Notes: generated from the sequence alone by a model not told the origin. 7,089 nt of DNA from an uncultured Acetatifactor sp. (GCA_910577035.1 CAJTKW010000002.1:2967-10055), one strand, 5' to 3'; counted from the first letter of the stretch, positions 1 to 5,854 are shown. Translations and numbers: made by a program.

Positions 1-13
1 GATTTGTGCCTAC

Positions 14-106
14 GCGCTGCAAAGTCATAAATGACTTGTCACAAACTCGTAAGCCATGTATGGCTTTGCGCAAAGAGGGGTGTTTACACACCCTCTTGAG
101 CAGCGC
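14..106. repeat. Cluster of three palindromes inside an outer inverted repeat
   Basis: An outer 7-bp inverted repeat, GCGCTGC (14-20) and GCAGCGC (100-106), encloses three palindromes: AAGTCAT/ATGACTT (22-37), AAGCCAT/ATGGCTT (51-66), and AAGAGGG...CCCTCTT (73-97, ten pairs with one bulged G and a TTAC loop). All three arms begin AAG and end CTT, and the first two differ by one base pair, so they look related. As single strand the block could fold into a cloverleaf-like four-way junction. It ends about 16 bp before the probable start of the shortened prfH gene. The region can be read in frame with prfH from a GTG at 6, but that reading is probably spurious because the DNA is dominated by palindromes. 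It may be a dispersed repeat, the end of a mobile element, or a structured RNA; the sequence alone does not decide. Confidence 0.6.
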
Positions 107-122
107 AGAAATGGGGACTAAT

Positions 123-557
123 ATGAAAACAGTGAAAGGCATTTATGCCGAAACAAAAATATTTACGGACGACGTGGAAGAGTACGCGGCGGCCCAGGTA
201 ACAACGGATGGGGTATACCGCATAGAAAAGTTCCACTGTGGGGGAAAGGGCGGCCAGAATGTGAACAAGGTGGAGACCGGTGTGCGGGTCATCCACATCC
301 CTACAGGAACCGTGGCCCAGTCCACAGAGGAAAGGAGCCAGTTCCAGAATAAGCAGCGGGCCATGGAGAGGATGCGGGAGAAGCTTGTCGGTCTGCAGCA
401 GGAGCAGTGGGAACGGCAGGCAGGAGCCGCATGGATGGAGCACTACCGCATTGTCAGGGGAAACCCGGTGCGGACCTATGAAGGAGAGCGGTTCCAGTTG
501 AAGGAGAGAAATGATGGGGGCGGCGGCAGGCAGGCGCCTCCGTCAGAAAGCACCTGA
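123..557 (+). CDS. prfH: PrfH-type peptide chain release factor, N-terminally shortened
   Basis: This encodes a protein of about 144 residues with the catalytic domain of class I release factors. The GGQ peptidyl-tRNA hydrolysis motif lies at residues 43-45 (GGKGGQNVNK), followed by the family's HIPTG, ERSQFQNK and late RGNPVRTYEGERF blocks. The last block points to PrfH rather than RF1, RF2 or ArfB. PrfH is known to act on ribosomes damaged in the decoding centre, with the RNA ligase RtcB, usually encoded next door; any rtcB would lie outside this window. PrfH is usually near 200 residues. Here roughly 80 residues before the GGQ domain are absent and the reading frame runs into a palindromic element upstream. 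I chose the ATG at 123, where homology begins and which has GGGG shortly upstream; an ATG at 111 and a GTG at 6 are in frame. The low-complexity tail (DGGGG...) is not family-like. The gene may be a remnant, or the missing part may be upstream of the insertion. Confidence 0.72.
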   Translation: MKTVKGIYAETKIFTDDVEEYAAAQVTTDGVYRIEKFHCGGKGGQNVNKVETGVRVIHIPTGTVAQSTEERSQFQNKQRAMERMREKLVGLQQEQWERQAGAAWMEHYRIVRGNPVRTYEGERFQLKERNDGGGGRQAPPSEST

Positions 558-657
558 TTGTTCCGAGAGTCATAAACCCATGGCAGTCAGGAATATGTTC
601 TTGTATCATAAGGCGCCCATCAGTAATGATGCAATGCAACTGAAAGCAGTAGACAAG

Positions 658-697
658 AAGGTGCCATCCCTTTCTGACAGGAGGGAGGCACCTTTTT
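658..697 (+). terminator. Intrinsic terminator downstream of prfH
   Basis: AAGGTGCC (658-665) pairs with GGCACCTT (687-694), and TCCCT (667-671) pairs with AGGGA (682-686) across a ten-base loop, with one bulged A at 666. A run of five T follows at 693-697. It lies about 100 bp past the prfH stop; the intervening 558-657 holds no gene I can recognise. The group II intron begins two bases after the T-run. Confidence 0.88.
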
Positions 698-699
698 GT

Positions 700-1318
700 G
701 TGCGCCCAGCGGGCGCAAGTTCTAACGGGTGAAAGTCCCCAATCTGCCCTAGTAGTGGGAAGGATATAGCCAAGACCAAGGGTGTTTATCGCGAGATGGA
801 ATCTGAAGGAAGGTGGAGGCAAATCTCCGGTCTGACGAACAGAAATCACATGAGGCTATAGTTAAGGATAAGGCTGCCCAACAAGTCAAAGTCCAATAAT
901 TACTCGGGGTTAACTGTAGTAGATGTGGCAGATATATGGAGAGAAAAAGTGTGCGAGTACCTGGGGAGGTCTCGTCAGCAAGTGAAAACAGAGTATGAAA
1001 CTTGTAGTAACAACGAATGGCGAGAAGTCAGCAGAGGTCATAGTAGCATCATGGTTGTAAACATGATGTGAAGGACTGAACTTTAGGGGATACAAACTAA
1101 TGAATGTAACCGAAAATAGATTTAAGGACAGACAACTTCATATGGAAGACTATCTGCAAATGGTATCTGCGGAACAGAAAGAGAATGCAGAAGTGTTCGA
1201 CTATCGTAGGATTGCTGAAAAGAGCGGTATCATCAAAGACTATTGGACGGACAATCTACTGGACTTGATTTTGCGAAAGGAAAACCTTAATAAGGCTTAT
1301 AAACGAGTAAAATCAAAC
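700..1318 (+). mobile_element. Group IIC intron, 5' part only (domains I-III and start of domain IV)
   Basis: The intron starts with GTGCG at 700, matching the conserved GUGYG 5' end. The body carries segments that, from memory, match class C introns such as the one from Oceanobacillus iheyensis: GGGTGAAAGTCCC near 727-739, GAGATGGAATCTGAAGGAAG near 793-812, CCTGGGGAGGTCT near 960-972, and GAAGTCAGCAGAGGTCATAG near 1023-1042, followed by a hairpin CATCATG/CATGATG (1047-1068) and AAGGACTGAAC. This covers most of the ribozyme and explains the 400 bases without a gene before 1100. Domain IV then carries the start of the reverse transcriptase gene. Domains V and VI, needed for splicing, are absent because the element stops within the ORF near 1318. 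It should therefore be inactive in cis. Its position directly behind a terminator hairpin fits the known target preference of class C introns. Confidence 0.88.
1100..1318 (+). pseudogene. ltrA: Group II intron reverse transcriptase/maturase, N-terminal remnant
   Basis: The ATG at 1100 lies ten bases after an AGGGG and at the place where intron-encoded proteins start in domain IV. The 73 recognisable residues end with LRKENLNKAYKRVKSN, the N-terminal (RT0-side) block of group II intron maturases, where family members usually continue KGAGGVDG. Intact proteins are over 400 residues. Here the palm domain with its YADD active site, the maturase domain and any DNA-binding part are all missing. After residue 73 the frame continues without a stop into an ABC ATPase fragment, so the open frame of 132 codons is a chimera and not a functional gene. 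Confidence 0.85.
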
Positions 1319-1321
1319 TGT

Positions 1322-1498
1322 CCGCCGGAAAGGATGGAGAGCGCCACAGCCCAAGCGGGGATAGCAGACAGGATCTCTGTGATGCCGGACGGTTACAGCA
1401 CAGTACTTGACGAGAGAACGCCCCTGTCTGGCGGAGAAAAGCAGAGGCTTGCACTGTCCCGATGCTTTATGCGCGATATTGATGTTGACAAGGAATAA
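1322..1498 (+). pseudogene. ABC exporter ATPase fragment fused in frame to the intron ORF
   Basis: Residues 75-126 of the chimeric frame resemble the middle of an ABC exporter nucleotide-binding domain: AGIADRISVMPDGYSTVLDE, then the signature motif LSGGEKQRLALSRCFMRD. The upstream Walker A, Q-loop and membrane domain, and the downstream Walker B (LLLDEATS type) and H-loop, are missing. The frame instead ends IDVDKE and stop. About 52 residues of a normal domain of around 240 remain, so it cannot bind ATP by itself. It marks a deletion or rearrangement joining an intron copy and an ABC gene. I recognise nothing in the roughly 80 bases that follow, up to the terminator at 1582. Confidence 0.82.
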
Positions 1499-1581
1499 AT
1501 AGGCCAGAATAAATTCATTGATTGCTCAGGCGGATTTGCCAAAGACAAGAACAGGCGGGGAAAGCCCGAAAGGATGTTTGG

Positions 1582-1615
1582 AAAAACCTCCGGAGAGTAA
1601 TTTCCGGAGGTTTTT
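1582..1615. terminator. Strong bidirectional intrinsic terminator
   Basis: AAAAACCTCCGGA (1582-1594) pairs perfectly over 13 bp with TCCGGAGGTTTTT (1603-1615) around an eight-base loop. Each strand ends its stem in five T, so it can stop transcription both ways. It lies 45 bp beyond the stop of the leftward CocE/NonD hydrolase gene, which is probably its main client, and also closes the broken region from the left. A smaller hairpin, CCGAAA/TTTCGG (1620-1639), sits between the hydrolase stop and this terminator. Confidence 0.92.
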
Positions 1616-1660
1616 GTACCCGAAAACGTGAGCTTTCGGCGGTCTTATCGTTAGCTGGTA

Positions 1661-3337
1661 TTACAGCACAGGCAGCTCCAGACAGGAGGCTTTATCCCCG
1701 CCGAAGAAAATCCGGTCATGGGCCACGGCATAATCGCTGCCAAGAGCAGGGGGTTCCGCCGTGTTCAGGTTCCGGTTGATGCCGGGGAACATGCTGCCTG
1801 TGAGCTGGATGCCGATACGGTGTCCTGCAGGAATGCAATAGGCGGTGTGTCCCACTGCAAACTGATAGAGAACGGTTTCGCCGGGGGTCAGGAAGTCATT
1901 GGTAAACAGGCCGTTCCTGTGGCGGGCCCGCACGAAGCCTGCGGCGATCTGGCGCTGACAGCCCTCCGGGGAAACATCGGTCAGGCGGCAGACAAAATCC
2001 GTGTCCGGCACGTCGGTGTCCGCATACAGGTGCATACGGACGATGCCTGCCAGCGCAAGGTCTTCAGTCAGCATATCTGACTGGAATTCCACAATATCGT
2101 CTCGCCCGGAGATTTCCGACCAGTCCGCCATAGCCATGCGCTTCTGTTTGTCCACAATCATGGATGGAGCGGGATCCATGGGGTCATAGGTCAGAGGGAC
2201 TTCCCCGGCGGAGGAGGGTGCGCTTTCCAGCTTTCCGCCGTCCGCCAGGTAGAATTTCACCGCTTTGGCCTGGGGAGGCGGCCAATCTCCGGCGGTATGC
2301 CAGTCGTTGCTGCCCTGCATAAAGTACCGTACACGATCCGGCAGGAAGGTATCGTCCTGCTGCTTCAGATAACGGTTAAACCAATGAAGCATGACGCCGG
2401 CAACGTTTTGGGCCTCGCCGGAATTATCCGCGCCGAAGTCCACATCTTCTACCTGGCTGGGCAGGCCGCCGCCGTGGGTCCAGGGGCCGATCAGCAGGTA
2501 GGCGTTCTCCCTGGTGCAGGGATCCGCAGAGCGGCGGGCTGCCATATAGTTGTCAATAGTACTGTTGCATGCGCCGTCCATCCATCCGGTACCGCAGAGC
2601 ATGGCGGCATGGATATTGTCATAGCAGACGGGGCTGTGAATGCTGTCCCAGAATTCCTTCTTTTCCACACCTTCCACCAGATCCAGATAATCCCGGAGCA
2701 TGGGAACTCCCTCCAGGAGAGCGGCGGGATTCTGATTCATGGGCAGGATCTTTGCATATTCTCCCAGTTTTTCCAGGTTTTCCTTCAGGATGGGAAGGAT
2801 TCTGCCGCGAAATTCCTCATCCGGCAGGTATGTATCAGCGTGCTGCAGCAGCTGGGTATAGGCCCAGTTCAAATGAAAAGCTGCCACTGTCTGCATGGAG
2901 CTGGTGCCGAAGGAGGACAGGGAGCAGCACATAAAGGGGCAGATTGCTTTCAGATGGGCGGGCGCTCCGGCAGCAGCCGCAATCTGGGTAAAGCCGAAAT
3001 AGGACAGTCCGAACATGCCGACATTTCCGTCACAGAAGGGCTGTGCGGCAAGATATTCCACGGCATCATGGCCATCCTCCTGCTCATTGCCGCCGTTTAG
3101 GTTCATTTTTCCCTCTGAGGCGCAGGTACCCCGGCAATCCTGGATTGCCACCACATAGCCGGCCTCCACGAATTCCGGATAATGTGAATAAAGCGTTTCC
3201 TGCATGAATCCCCTTTTATCATAGGGGGTGCGCATGAGGATGACGGGATATGCGCCCTCCTCATCGGGCAGATACAGATCCGTGGCAAGCCGGACCTGGT
3301 CTCGCATCACGCAGTAGAAATTTTCGATTTTTTTCAT
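1661..3337 (-). CDS. CocE/NonD family (S15-type) serine hydrolase
   Basis: This is a 558-residue alpha/beta hydrolase of the X-Pro dipeptidyl-peptidase (S15)/CocE family, which hydrolyses esters, amides or proline-containing peptides; the substrate here is unknown. The catalytic residues are visible: nucleophile Ser112 in GLSYFG, Asp254 in GWMDG and His288 in GPWTHGG. RTPYDK (Tyr39) matches the tyrosine that helps form the oxyanion hole in cocaine esterase. The hydrolase core with helical cap spans about 1-325. Residues about 330-555 form the family's C-terminal jelly-roll domain, ending with the GHRIGIQLTGSMFPGINRN block. The length is normal. There is no signal peptide or membrane segment, so it is probably cytoplasmic. 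The ATG is preceded by AAAGGAGG (3347-3354) nine bases upstream. It is transcribed alone from the promoter at 3376-3404 and ends at the terminator at 1582-1615. It is divergent from a second, unrelated hydrolase gene. Confidence 0.93.
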   Translation of the reverse strand: MKKIENFYCVMRDQVRLATDLYLPDEEGAYPVILMRTPYDKRGFMQETLYSHYPEFVEAGYVVAIQDCRGTCASEGKMNLNGGNEQEDGHDAVEYLAAQPFCDGNVGMFGLSYFGFTQIAAAAGAPAHLKAICPFMCCSLSSFGTSSMQTVAAFHLNWAYTQLLQHADTYLPDEEFRGRILPILKENLEKLGEYAKILPMNQNPAALLEGVPMLRDYLDLVEGVEKKEFWDSIHSPVCYDNIHAAMLCGTGWMDGACNSTIDNYMAARRSADPCTRENAYLLIGPWTHGGGLPSQVEDVDFGADNSGEAQNVAGVMLHWFNRYLKQQDDTFLPDRVRYFMQGSNDWHTAGDWPPPQAKAVKFYLADGGKLESAPSSAGEVPLTYDPMDPAPSMIVDKQKRMAMADWSEISGRDDIVEFQSDMLTEDLALAGIVRMHLYADTDVPDTDFVCRLTDVSPEGCQRQIAAGFVRARHRNGLFTNDFLTPGETVLYQFAVGHTAYCIPAGHRIGIQLTGSMFPGINRNLNTAEPPALGSDYAVAHDRIFFGGDKASCLELPVL

Positions 3338-3375
3338 GGTAAGATGCCTCCTTTATAAGTTATCCTGTACCTTTC

Positions 3376-3404
3376 ATATTAGCAGAAAGAGAAGAAACAG
3401 TAAA
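3376..3404 (-). promoter_or_regulatory. Promoter of the CocE/NonD hydrolase gene
   Basis: On the minus strand, a -35 TTTACT (3399-3404) and a -10 TAATAT (3376-3381) are separated by exactly 17 bp. Transcription would start near 3369, giving a short leader of about 32 bases that contains the AAAGGAGG ribosome binding site. Its -35 lies 7 bp from the -35 of the rightward promoter, so the two polymerase sites probably compete or share a regulator. Confidence 0.66.
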
Positions 3405-3411
3405 ATCTGTT

Positions 3412-3440
3412 TTGAAAATTTTTCCCATGGCAGTTATAAT
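3412..3440 (+). promoter_or_regulatory. Strong sigma-A-type promoter reading into the hairpin array
   Basis: TTGAAA (3412-3417) and a perfect TATAAT (3435-3440) are separated by 17 bp. Transcription should begin near 3446-3448 and give an unusually long leader of about 205 bases that carries the four tandem hairpins before the hydrolase start at 3653. The first repeat unit begins at the last base of the -10 box. Confidence 0.78.
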
Positions 3441-3618
3441 AGAACTTGGATCATAGAATTGCGAAGCAAATTCTATGGTAGAACTTGGATCATAGAATTG
3501 CGAAGCAGATTCTATGGTAGAACTTGGATCATAGAATTGCGAAGCAGATTCTATGGTAGAACTTGGATCATAGAATCGCCAAGCGGTTTCTATGGCAGAA
3601 CCTGGAGCATGAAAAAAG
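3440..3618 (+). repeat. Tandem 39-bp hairpin repeats (four units plus a partial fifth) in a 5' leader
   Basis: The units start at 3440, 3479, 3518 and 3557, exactly 39 bp apart. A degenerate partial copy (CAGAACCTGGAGCATGAAA) starts at 3596. Units 2 and 3 are identical; unit 1 differs by one base; unit 4 differs from unit 2 at four positions. Each unit is a 12-base linker, TAGAACTTGGAT, plus a hairpin. CATAGAAT pairs with ATTCTATG (8 bp), then after one bulged purine TGC pairs with GCA around a GAA loop. The tip, GCGAAGC, is the well-known unusually stable DNA mini-hairpin. The hairpins occupy 3452-3477, 3491-3516, 3530-3555 and 3569-3594. In unit 4 the T-A pair next to the tip is a C-G pair, a compensatory change. 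The array is predicted to be transcribed as the leader of the downstream hydrolase gene. Linkers are constant, so it is not CRISPR. Its function is not known to me. Confidence 0.93.
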
Positions 3619-3652
3619 CAAACGCGGTAACGGACAAAAGGAGGAAAAATGT

Positions 3653-4651
3653 ATGAACAATGTGGAGCAGGCCCTGCACCGAAGTGTGCCCTTTTTTGAG
3701 GACGCGCCCTGTTATCCGGCGGAAAAGCTGGTAAAACTGCATGGCATGAGGCGGAATATGCTGGAGGAAAAGGATCCTGCAAGACAGGAACAGATGGTGA
3801 AGGAGTATCAAGCTTTCCTGGACGGGATGGAGAAGCTGCCGGAGGCTCCGGAACGCATTTATCTGTGGCAGGAGGGGAATATGCCGGCATCGGGAACTTA
3901 CCTGGAGAACCCGGGTCTGCGGTATAACCATGATCCGGATTTCAGGCCTTATATGTTTGAGATGCTGCTGCCGGAGGATGTCACTCCCCGGGGAGCGGTG
4001 ATTCTGTGCGCAGGGGGAGACCATGGGGATTGCGTTATCCATGAGGCCTATCAGAGCTGCCTGGATTTTAATAAGCTGGGGTATCAGTGCTTTATGCTGC
4101 TGAACCGGCCCAATATGATGCCCTATACCGGTGAGGAATGCGGTGCCGACGCCGCGAGGCTGGTGCGTATGATCCGCAGAGATGCGGCAAAATACCGTAT
4201 TGAGGAAAACCAGGTTGCCTTTGCAGGTTTTTCTAACGGCGGGCTTACCGGAGAAGAGTGTATCCGCTGTTATTCCGGCAGCCGGAGCGTGAAGGATTAC
4301 TTCCCGGATTATGTGCCGGACGGGCTGGACAGCTATTCCGGTGCGCCGGATGCCTTTCTCTGCATATACGGACCTCGATTTGCGGGCAAAGAGATTGATT
4401 ACACCGGAGTGGTATATCCGCCGGTATTCTTTGCGGTGGGCATGGAGGATACCGCCCTGGATAACCTGCACTGGGCGTACCGGGATCTTTTGGCCCACGG
4501 AATCCGGGCGGAGGTACATACCTTTACCGGAGTGCCTCACGGGCAGGCCGGAGTAACACTGTTCGGAAATTATGATTATCCCAATTTCGAGCTGTGGCTT
4601 CCGCTGGCAGATGCGTTTATGCAGAGAATTTACCGGAACGGGGAGCGGTGA
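3653..4651 (+). CDS. Alpha/beta hydrolase of unknown substrate
   Basis: This 332-residue protein has an alpha/beta hydrolase core from about residue 112 onward, in the broad esterase/dienelactone-hydrolase-like group. Visible elements are the beta strand and loop AVILCAGGDHGD (about 115-126, in the oxyanion position), the nucleophile elbow GFSNGG with Ser194, a probable acid Asp266 in VGMED and His296 in GVPHGQ. The first 110 residues are a family-specific helical lead rich in charged residues, with no signal peptide or membrane segment, so it is probably cytoplasmic. I cannot assign a substrate. The ATG at 3653 is chosen because AAAGGAGG (3637-3644) lies eight bases upstream; an in-frame TTG at 3563 would fall within the hairpin repeats. 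It is transcribed divergently from the CocE/NonD gene behind a long hairpin-rich leader. No convincing terminator follows it. Confidence 0.87.
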   Translation: MNNVEQALHRSVPFFEDAPCYPAEKLVKLHGMRRNMLEEKDPARQEQMVKEYQAFLDGMEKLPEAPERIYLWQEGNMPASGTYLENPGLRYNHDPDFRPYMFEMLLPEDVTPRGAVILCAGGDHGDCVIHEAYQSCLDFNKLGYQCFMLLNRPNMMPYTGEECGADAARLVRMIRRDAAKYRIEENQVAFAGFSNGGLTGEECIRCYSGSRSVKDYFPDYVPDGLDSYSGAPDAFLCIYGPRFAGKEIDYTGVVYPPVFFAVGMEDTALDNLHWAYRDLLAHGIRAEVHTFTGVPHGQAGVTLFGNYDYPNFELWLPLADAFMQRIYRNGER

Positions 4652-4671
4652 TTCCCATGCCTGCCAGGCCC

Positions 4672-4701
4672 ATTCTGCCAAAAGTTGCATTTTGCCGGAA
4701 T
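4672..4701. promoter_or_regulatory. Imperfect palindrome over the -35 box, candidate operator
   Basis: ATTCTGCCAAAA (4672-4683) pairs with TTTTGCCGGAAT (4690-4701) around a six-base centre, with ten Watson-Crick pairs, one G-T and one mismatch. The centre and the right arm's first base contain the -35 TTGCAT of the following promoter. Such placement is typical of a repressor site. It could alternatively be a weak terminator hairpin for the preceding gene, but no T-run follows it. Confidence 0.42.
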
Positions 4702-4712
4702 CATGGTATAAT
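4685..4712 (+). promoter_or_regulatory. Promoter of the CPBP protease gene, extended -10
   Basis: TTGCAT (4685-4690) and a perfect TATAAT (4707-4712) are separated by 16 bp, and a TG one base before the -10 gives an extended -10 (TGGTATAAT). Transcription would start near 4719, giving a leader of about 90 bases. The leader contains a modest hairpin, TGGGCG/CGCCCA (4745-4768), upstream of the GGAGG ribosome binding site at 4797-4801. Confidence 0.75.
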
Positions 4713-4807
4713 GAGCGTAGCGTAAGAAGGCTGCGTTTACTTATTGGGCGAGGGGTGAATGCCGCCCATGAATTCGGATTGATAAGCGGAGAGAACGGAG
4801 GATAAGA

Positions 4808-5797
4808 ATGCAGGAATTAATTACGGCAAAAAAGTATTTTTCCAGAATGGGCTGGCTTTACCTGGCGGCTACCGCGATTATTTTCGGCCTGCAGGCGGCG
4901 GCAGGACTGATTATAAATGCGGTGAAACCTGAATGGTTTTATGATATGAACATCAGCCTCTTTTTTTCTGTGGCCCCCATGTACCTTGTGGGCTTTCCAC
5001 TGCTGGCGCTGCTCTTAAAAAAATGTGTGCCCGCAGGGCATATTGAAAAGCACCGGATGACGGCGGGGCAGTATGTGATTTCAGCCATTATCTGTATAGG
5101 ACTTGCTTATGCTGCCAATATTCTGGGGTTGATTATGACCACGCTCATCGGAATCTTCACCGGCAATTCCGTGGCGAACCCGATTACTGACGTGGTTACG
5201 TCCATGAGCCCCTGGTCTGTGCTGTTCTATACGGTGATCTGTGCCCCCGTGATGGAGGAGCTTGTCTTCAGAAAGCTGATTGTGGACAGGGCCGTGAGAT
5301 ACGGCCAGGGCGTGGCAGTGGTGGTGTCCGGTGTGATGTTCGGGCTGTTTCACGGTAATCTGAATCAGTTTGTCTACGCCGCGGTAATAGGAAGCTTCCT
5401 GGCCTTCCTCTATGTGAAAACGGGTAATCTGAAGATTACTGTTTCACTGCATATGCTGTTTAATTTCATGGGAGGGTTTCTGCCTACCGTGCTGATGAAT
5501 CAGATGAATCTGGACAGTTACCTGGAGAGCGGGTCGATTTCGGAGCTGCAGGAACTGATGGTGCAGAAGCTTGGCTGGTTCCTGCTCTATGGCCTGCTGC
5601 TTCTGTTTATTCTCGGCATGCTTGTGGCGGGAGTGGTTCTGTTTATTGTTTTTGCGGCTAAGAAGAAGTTTGTGTTTCATCCGGGAGAGACATCTGTTCC
5701 CAGACAGCTGAAGCTCAGTCTGGCCCTGGGTAATGCCGGGATGGCGGCGTTTGGCCTGTTCTGGATCATTCAGATCATATGTCAGGTACTGGCATAA
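4808..5797 (+). CDS. CPBP family intramembrane metalloprotease (CAAX protease-like)
   Basis: This 329-residue polytopic membrane protein belongs to the CPBP (Abi, type II CAAX prenyl endopeptidase-like) family. The three family motifs are in order: EExxxR at 150-155 (MEELVFRK), FxxxH at 178-182 (FGLFHGN) and HxxxN at 215-219 (HMLFN). The glutamates and histidines are the known metal-binding and catalytic residues of the family. Hydrophobic stretches at about 15-37, 50-70, 87-115, 135-147, 168-182, 189-203, 209-226, 254-284 and 305-327 suggest eight or nine membrane segments. The conserved core lies in the middle (about 134-222); the C-terminal third, with a charged loop near 284-302, is variable in the family. 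Bacterial relatives include bacteriocin self-immunity proteins and exporter-linked proteases, but no bacteriocin genes are visible here, so its substrate is open. The ATG has GGAGG (4797-4801) six bases upstream. Confidence 0.92.
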   Translation: MQELITAKKYFSRMGWLYLAATAIIFGLQAAAGLIINAVKPEWFYDMNISLFFSVAPMYLVGFPLLALLLKKCVPAGHIEKHRMTAGQYVISAIICIGLAYAANILGLIMTTLIGIFTGNSVANPITDVVTSMSPWSVLFYTVICAPVMEELVFRKLIVDRAVRYGQGVAVVVSGVMFGLFHGNLNQFVYAAVIGSFLAFLYVKTGNLKITVSLHMLFNFMGGFLPTVLMNQMNLDSYLESGSISELQELMVQKLGWFLLYGLLLLFILGMLVAGVVLFIVFAAKKKFVFHPGETSVPRQLKLSLALGNAGMAAFGLFWIIQIICQVLA

Positions 5798-5824
5798 GCT
5801 TTACTTTTCAAATATTGATTGGTA

Positions 5825-5842
5825 TGCGTGCGAAAGTACGCA
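5825..5842 (+). promoter_or_regulatory. Hairpin touching the thioesterase ribosome binding site
   Basis: TGCGTGC (5825-5831) pairs with GTACGCA (5836-5842) over seven pairs, one of them G-T, around a GAAA tetraloop. Its last base is the first of the AAGGGG ribosome binding site (5842-5847). It leaves most of the binding site open and so may tune rather than block translation. No good promoter was found in this 57-bp gap. Confidence 0.45.
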
Positions 5843-5854
5843 AGGGGTATAAAC

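Noticed and set aside
6..122. GTG start at 6 giving prfH a 39-residue N-terminal extension
   Set aside because: The added residues are encoded by palindromic DNA, do not resemble the PrfH N-terminal domain, and no ribosome binding site is visible before the GTG.
454..1095. Minus-strand open frames over the intron and the prfH end
   Set aside because: They overlap the ribozyme and terminator sequence and have no family features or ribosome binding sites.
1522..1779. 85-codon plus-strand open frame across the terminator
   Set aside because: It reads through a perfect intrinsic terminator and into the antisense of the hydrolase gene, with no recognisable similarity.
2297..3100. 267-codon plus-strand open frame within the CocE/NonD gene
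   Set aside because: It lies opposite an unambiguous S15-family gene with all catalytic residues, and its translation resembles no known protein.
3440..3618. CRISPR array
   Set aside because: The intervening 12-base linkers are constant rather than unique spacers, and no cas genes are present.
3336..3656. Open frame across the repeats encoding a 13-residue repeat (YGRTWIIELRSRF type)
   Set aside because: The 39-bp period is a multiple of three, so the array stays open in several frames on both strands. The frame starts upstream of the predicted transcript start and lacks a ribosome binding site in the right direction.
4652..4671. Terminator after the second hydrolase (GCCT/AGGC stem)
   Set aside because: The stem is only four base pairs with a three-base loop and no T-run follows.
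3590..4690. Long 366-codon open frame on the minus strand opposite the second hydrolase
   Set aside because: Its translation shows no family features, while the plus strand has a catalytic triad, a ribosome binding site and a promoter. It is an antisense shadow.
5819..5854. TTG start at 5819 for the thioesterase
   Set aside because: It adds 12 unconserved residues encoded by the hairpin and ribosome binding site. The ATG at 5855 starts where family homology begins.
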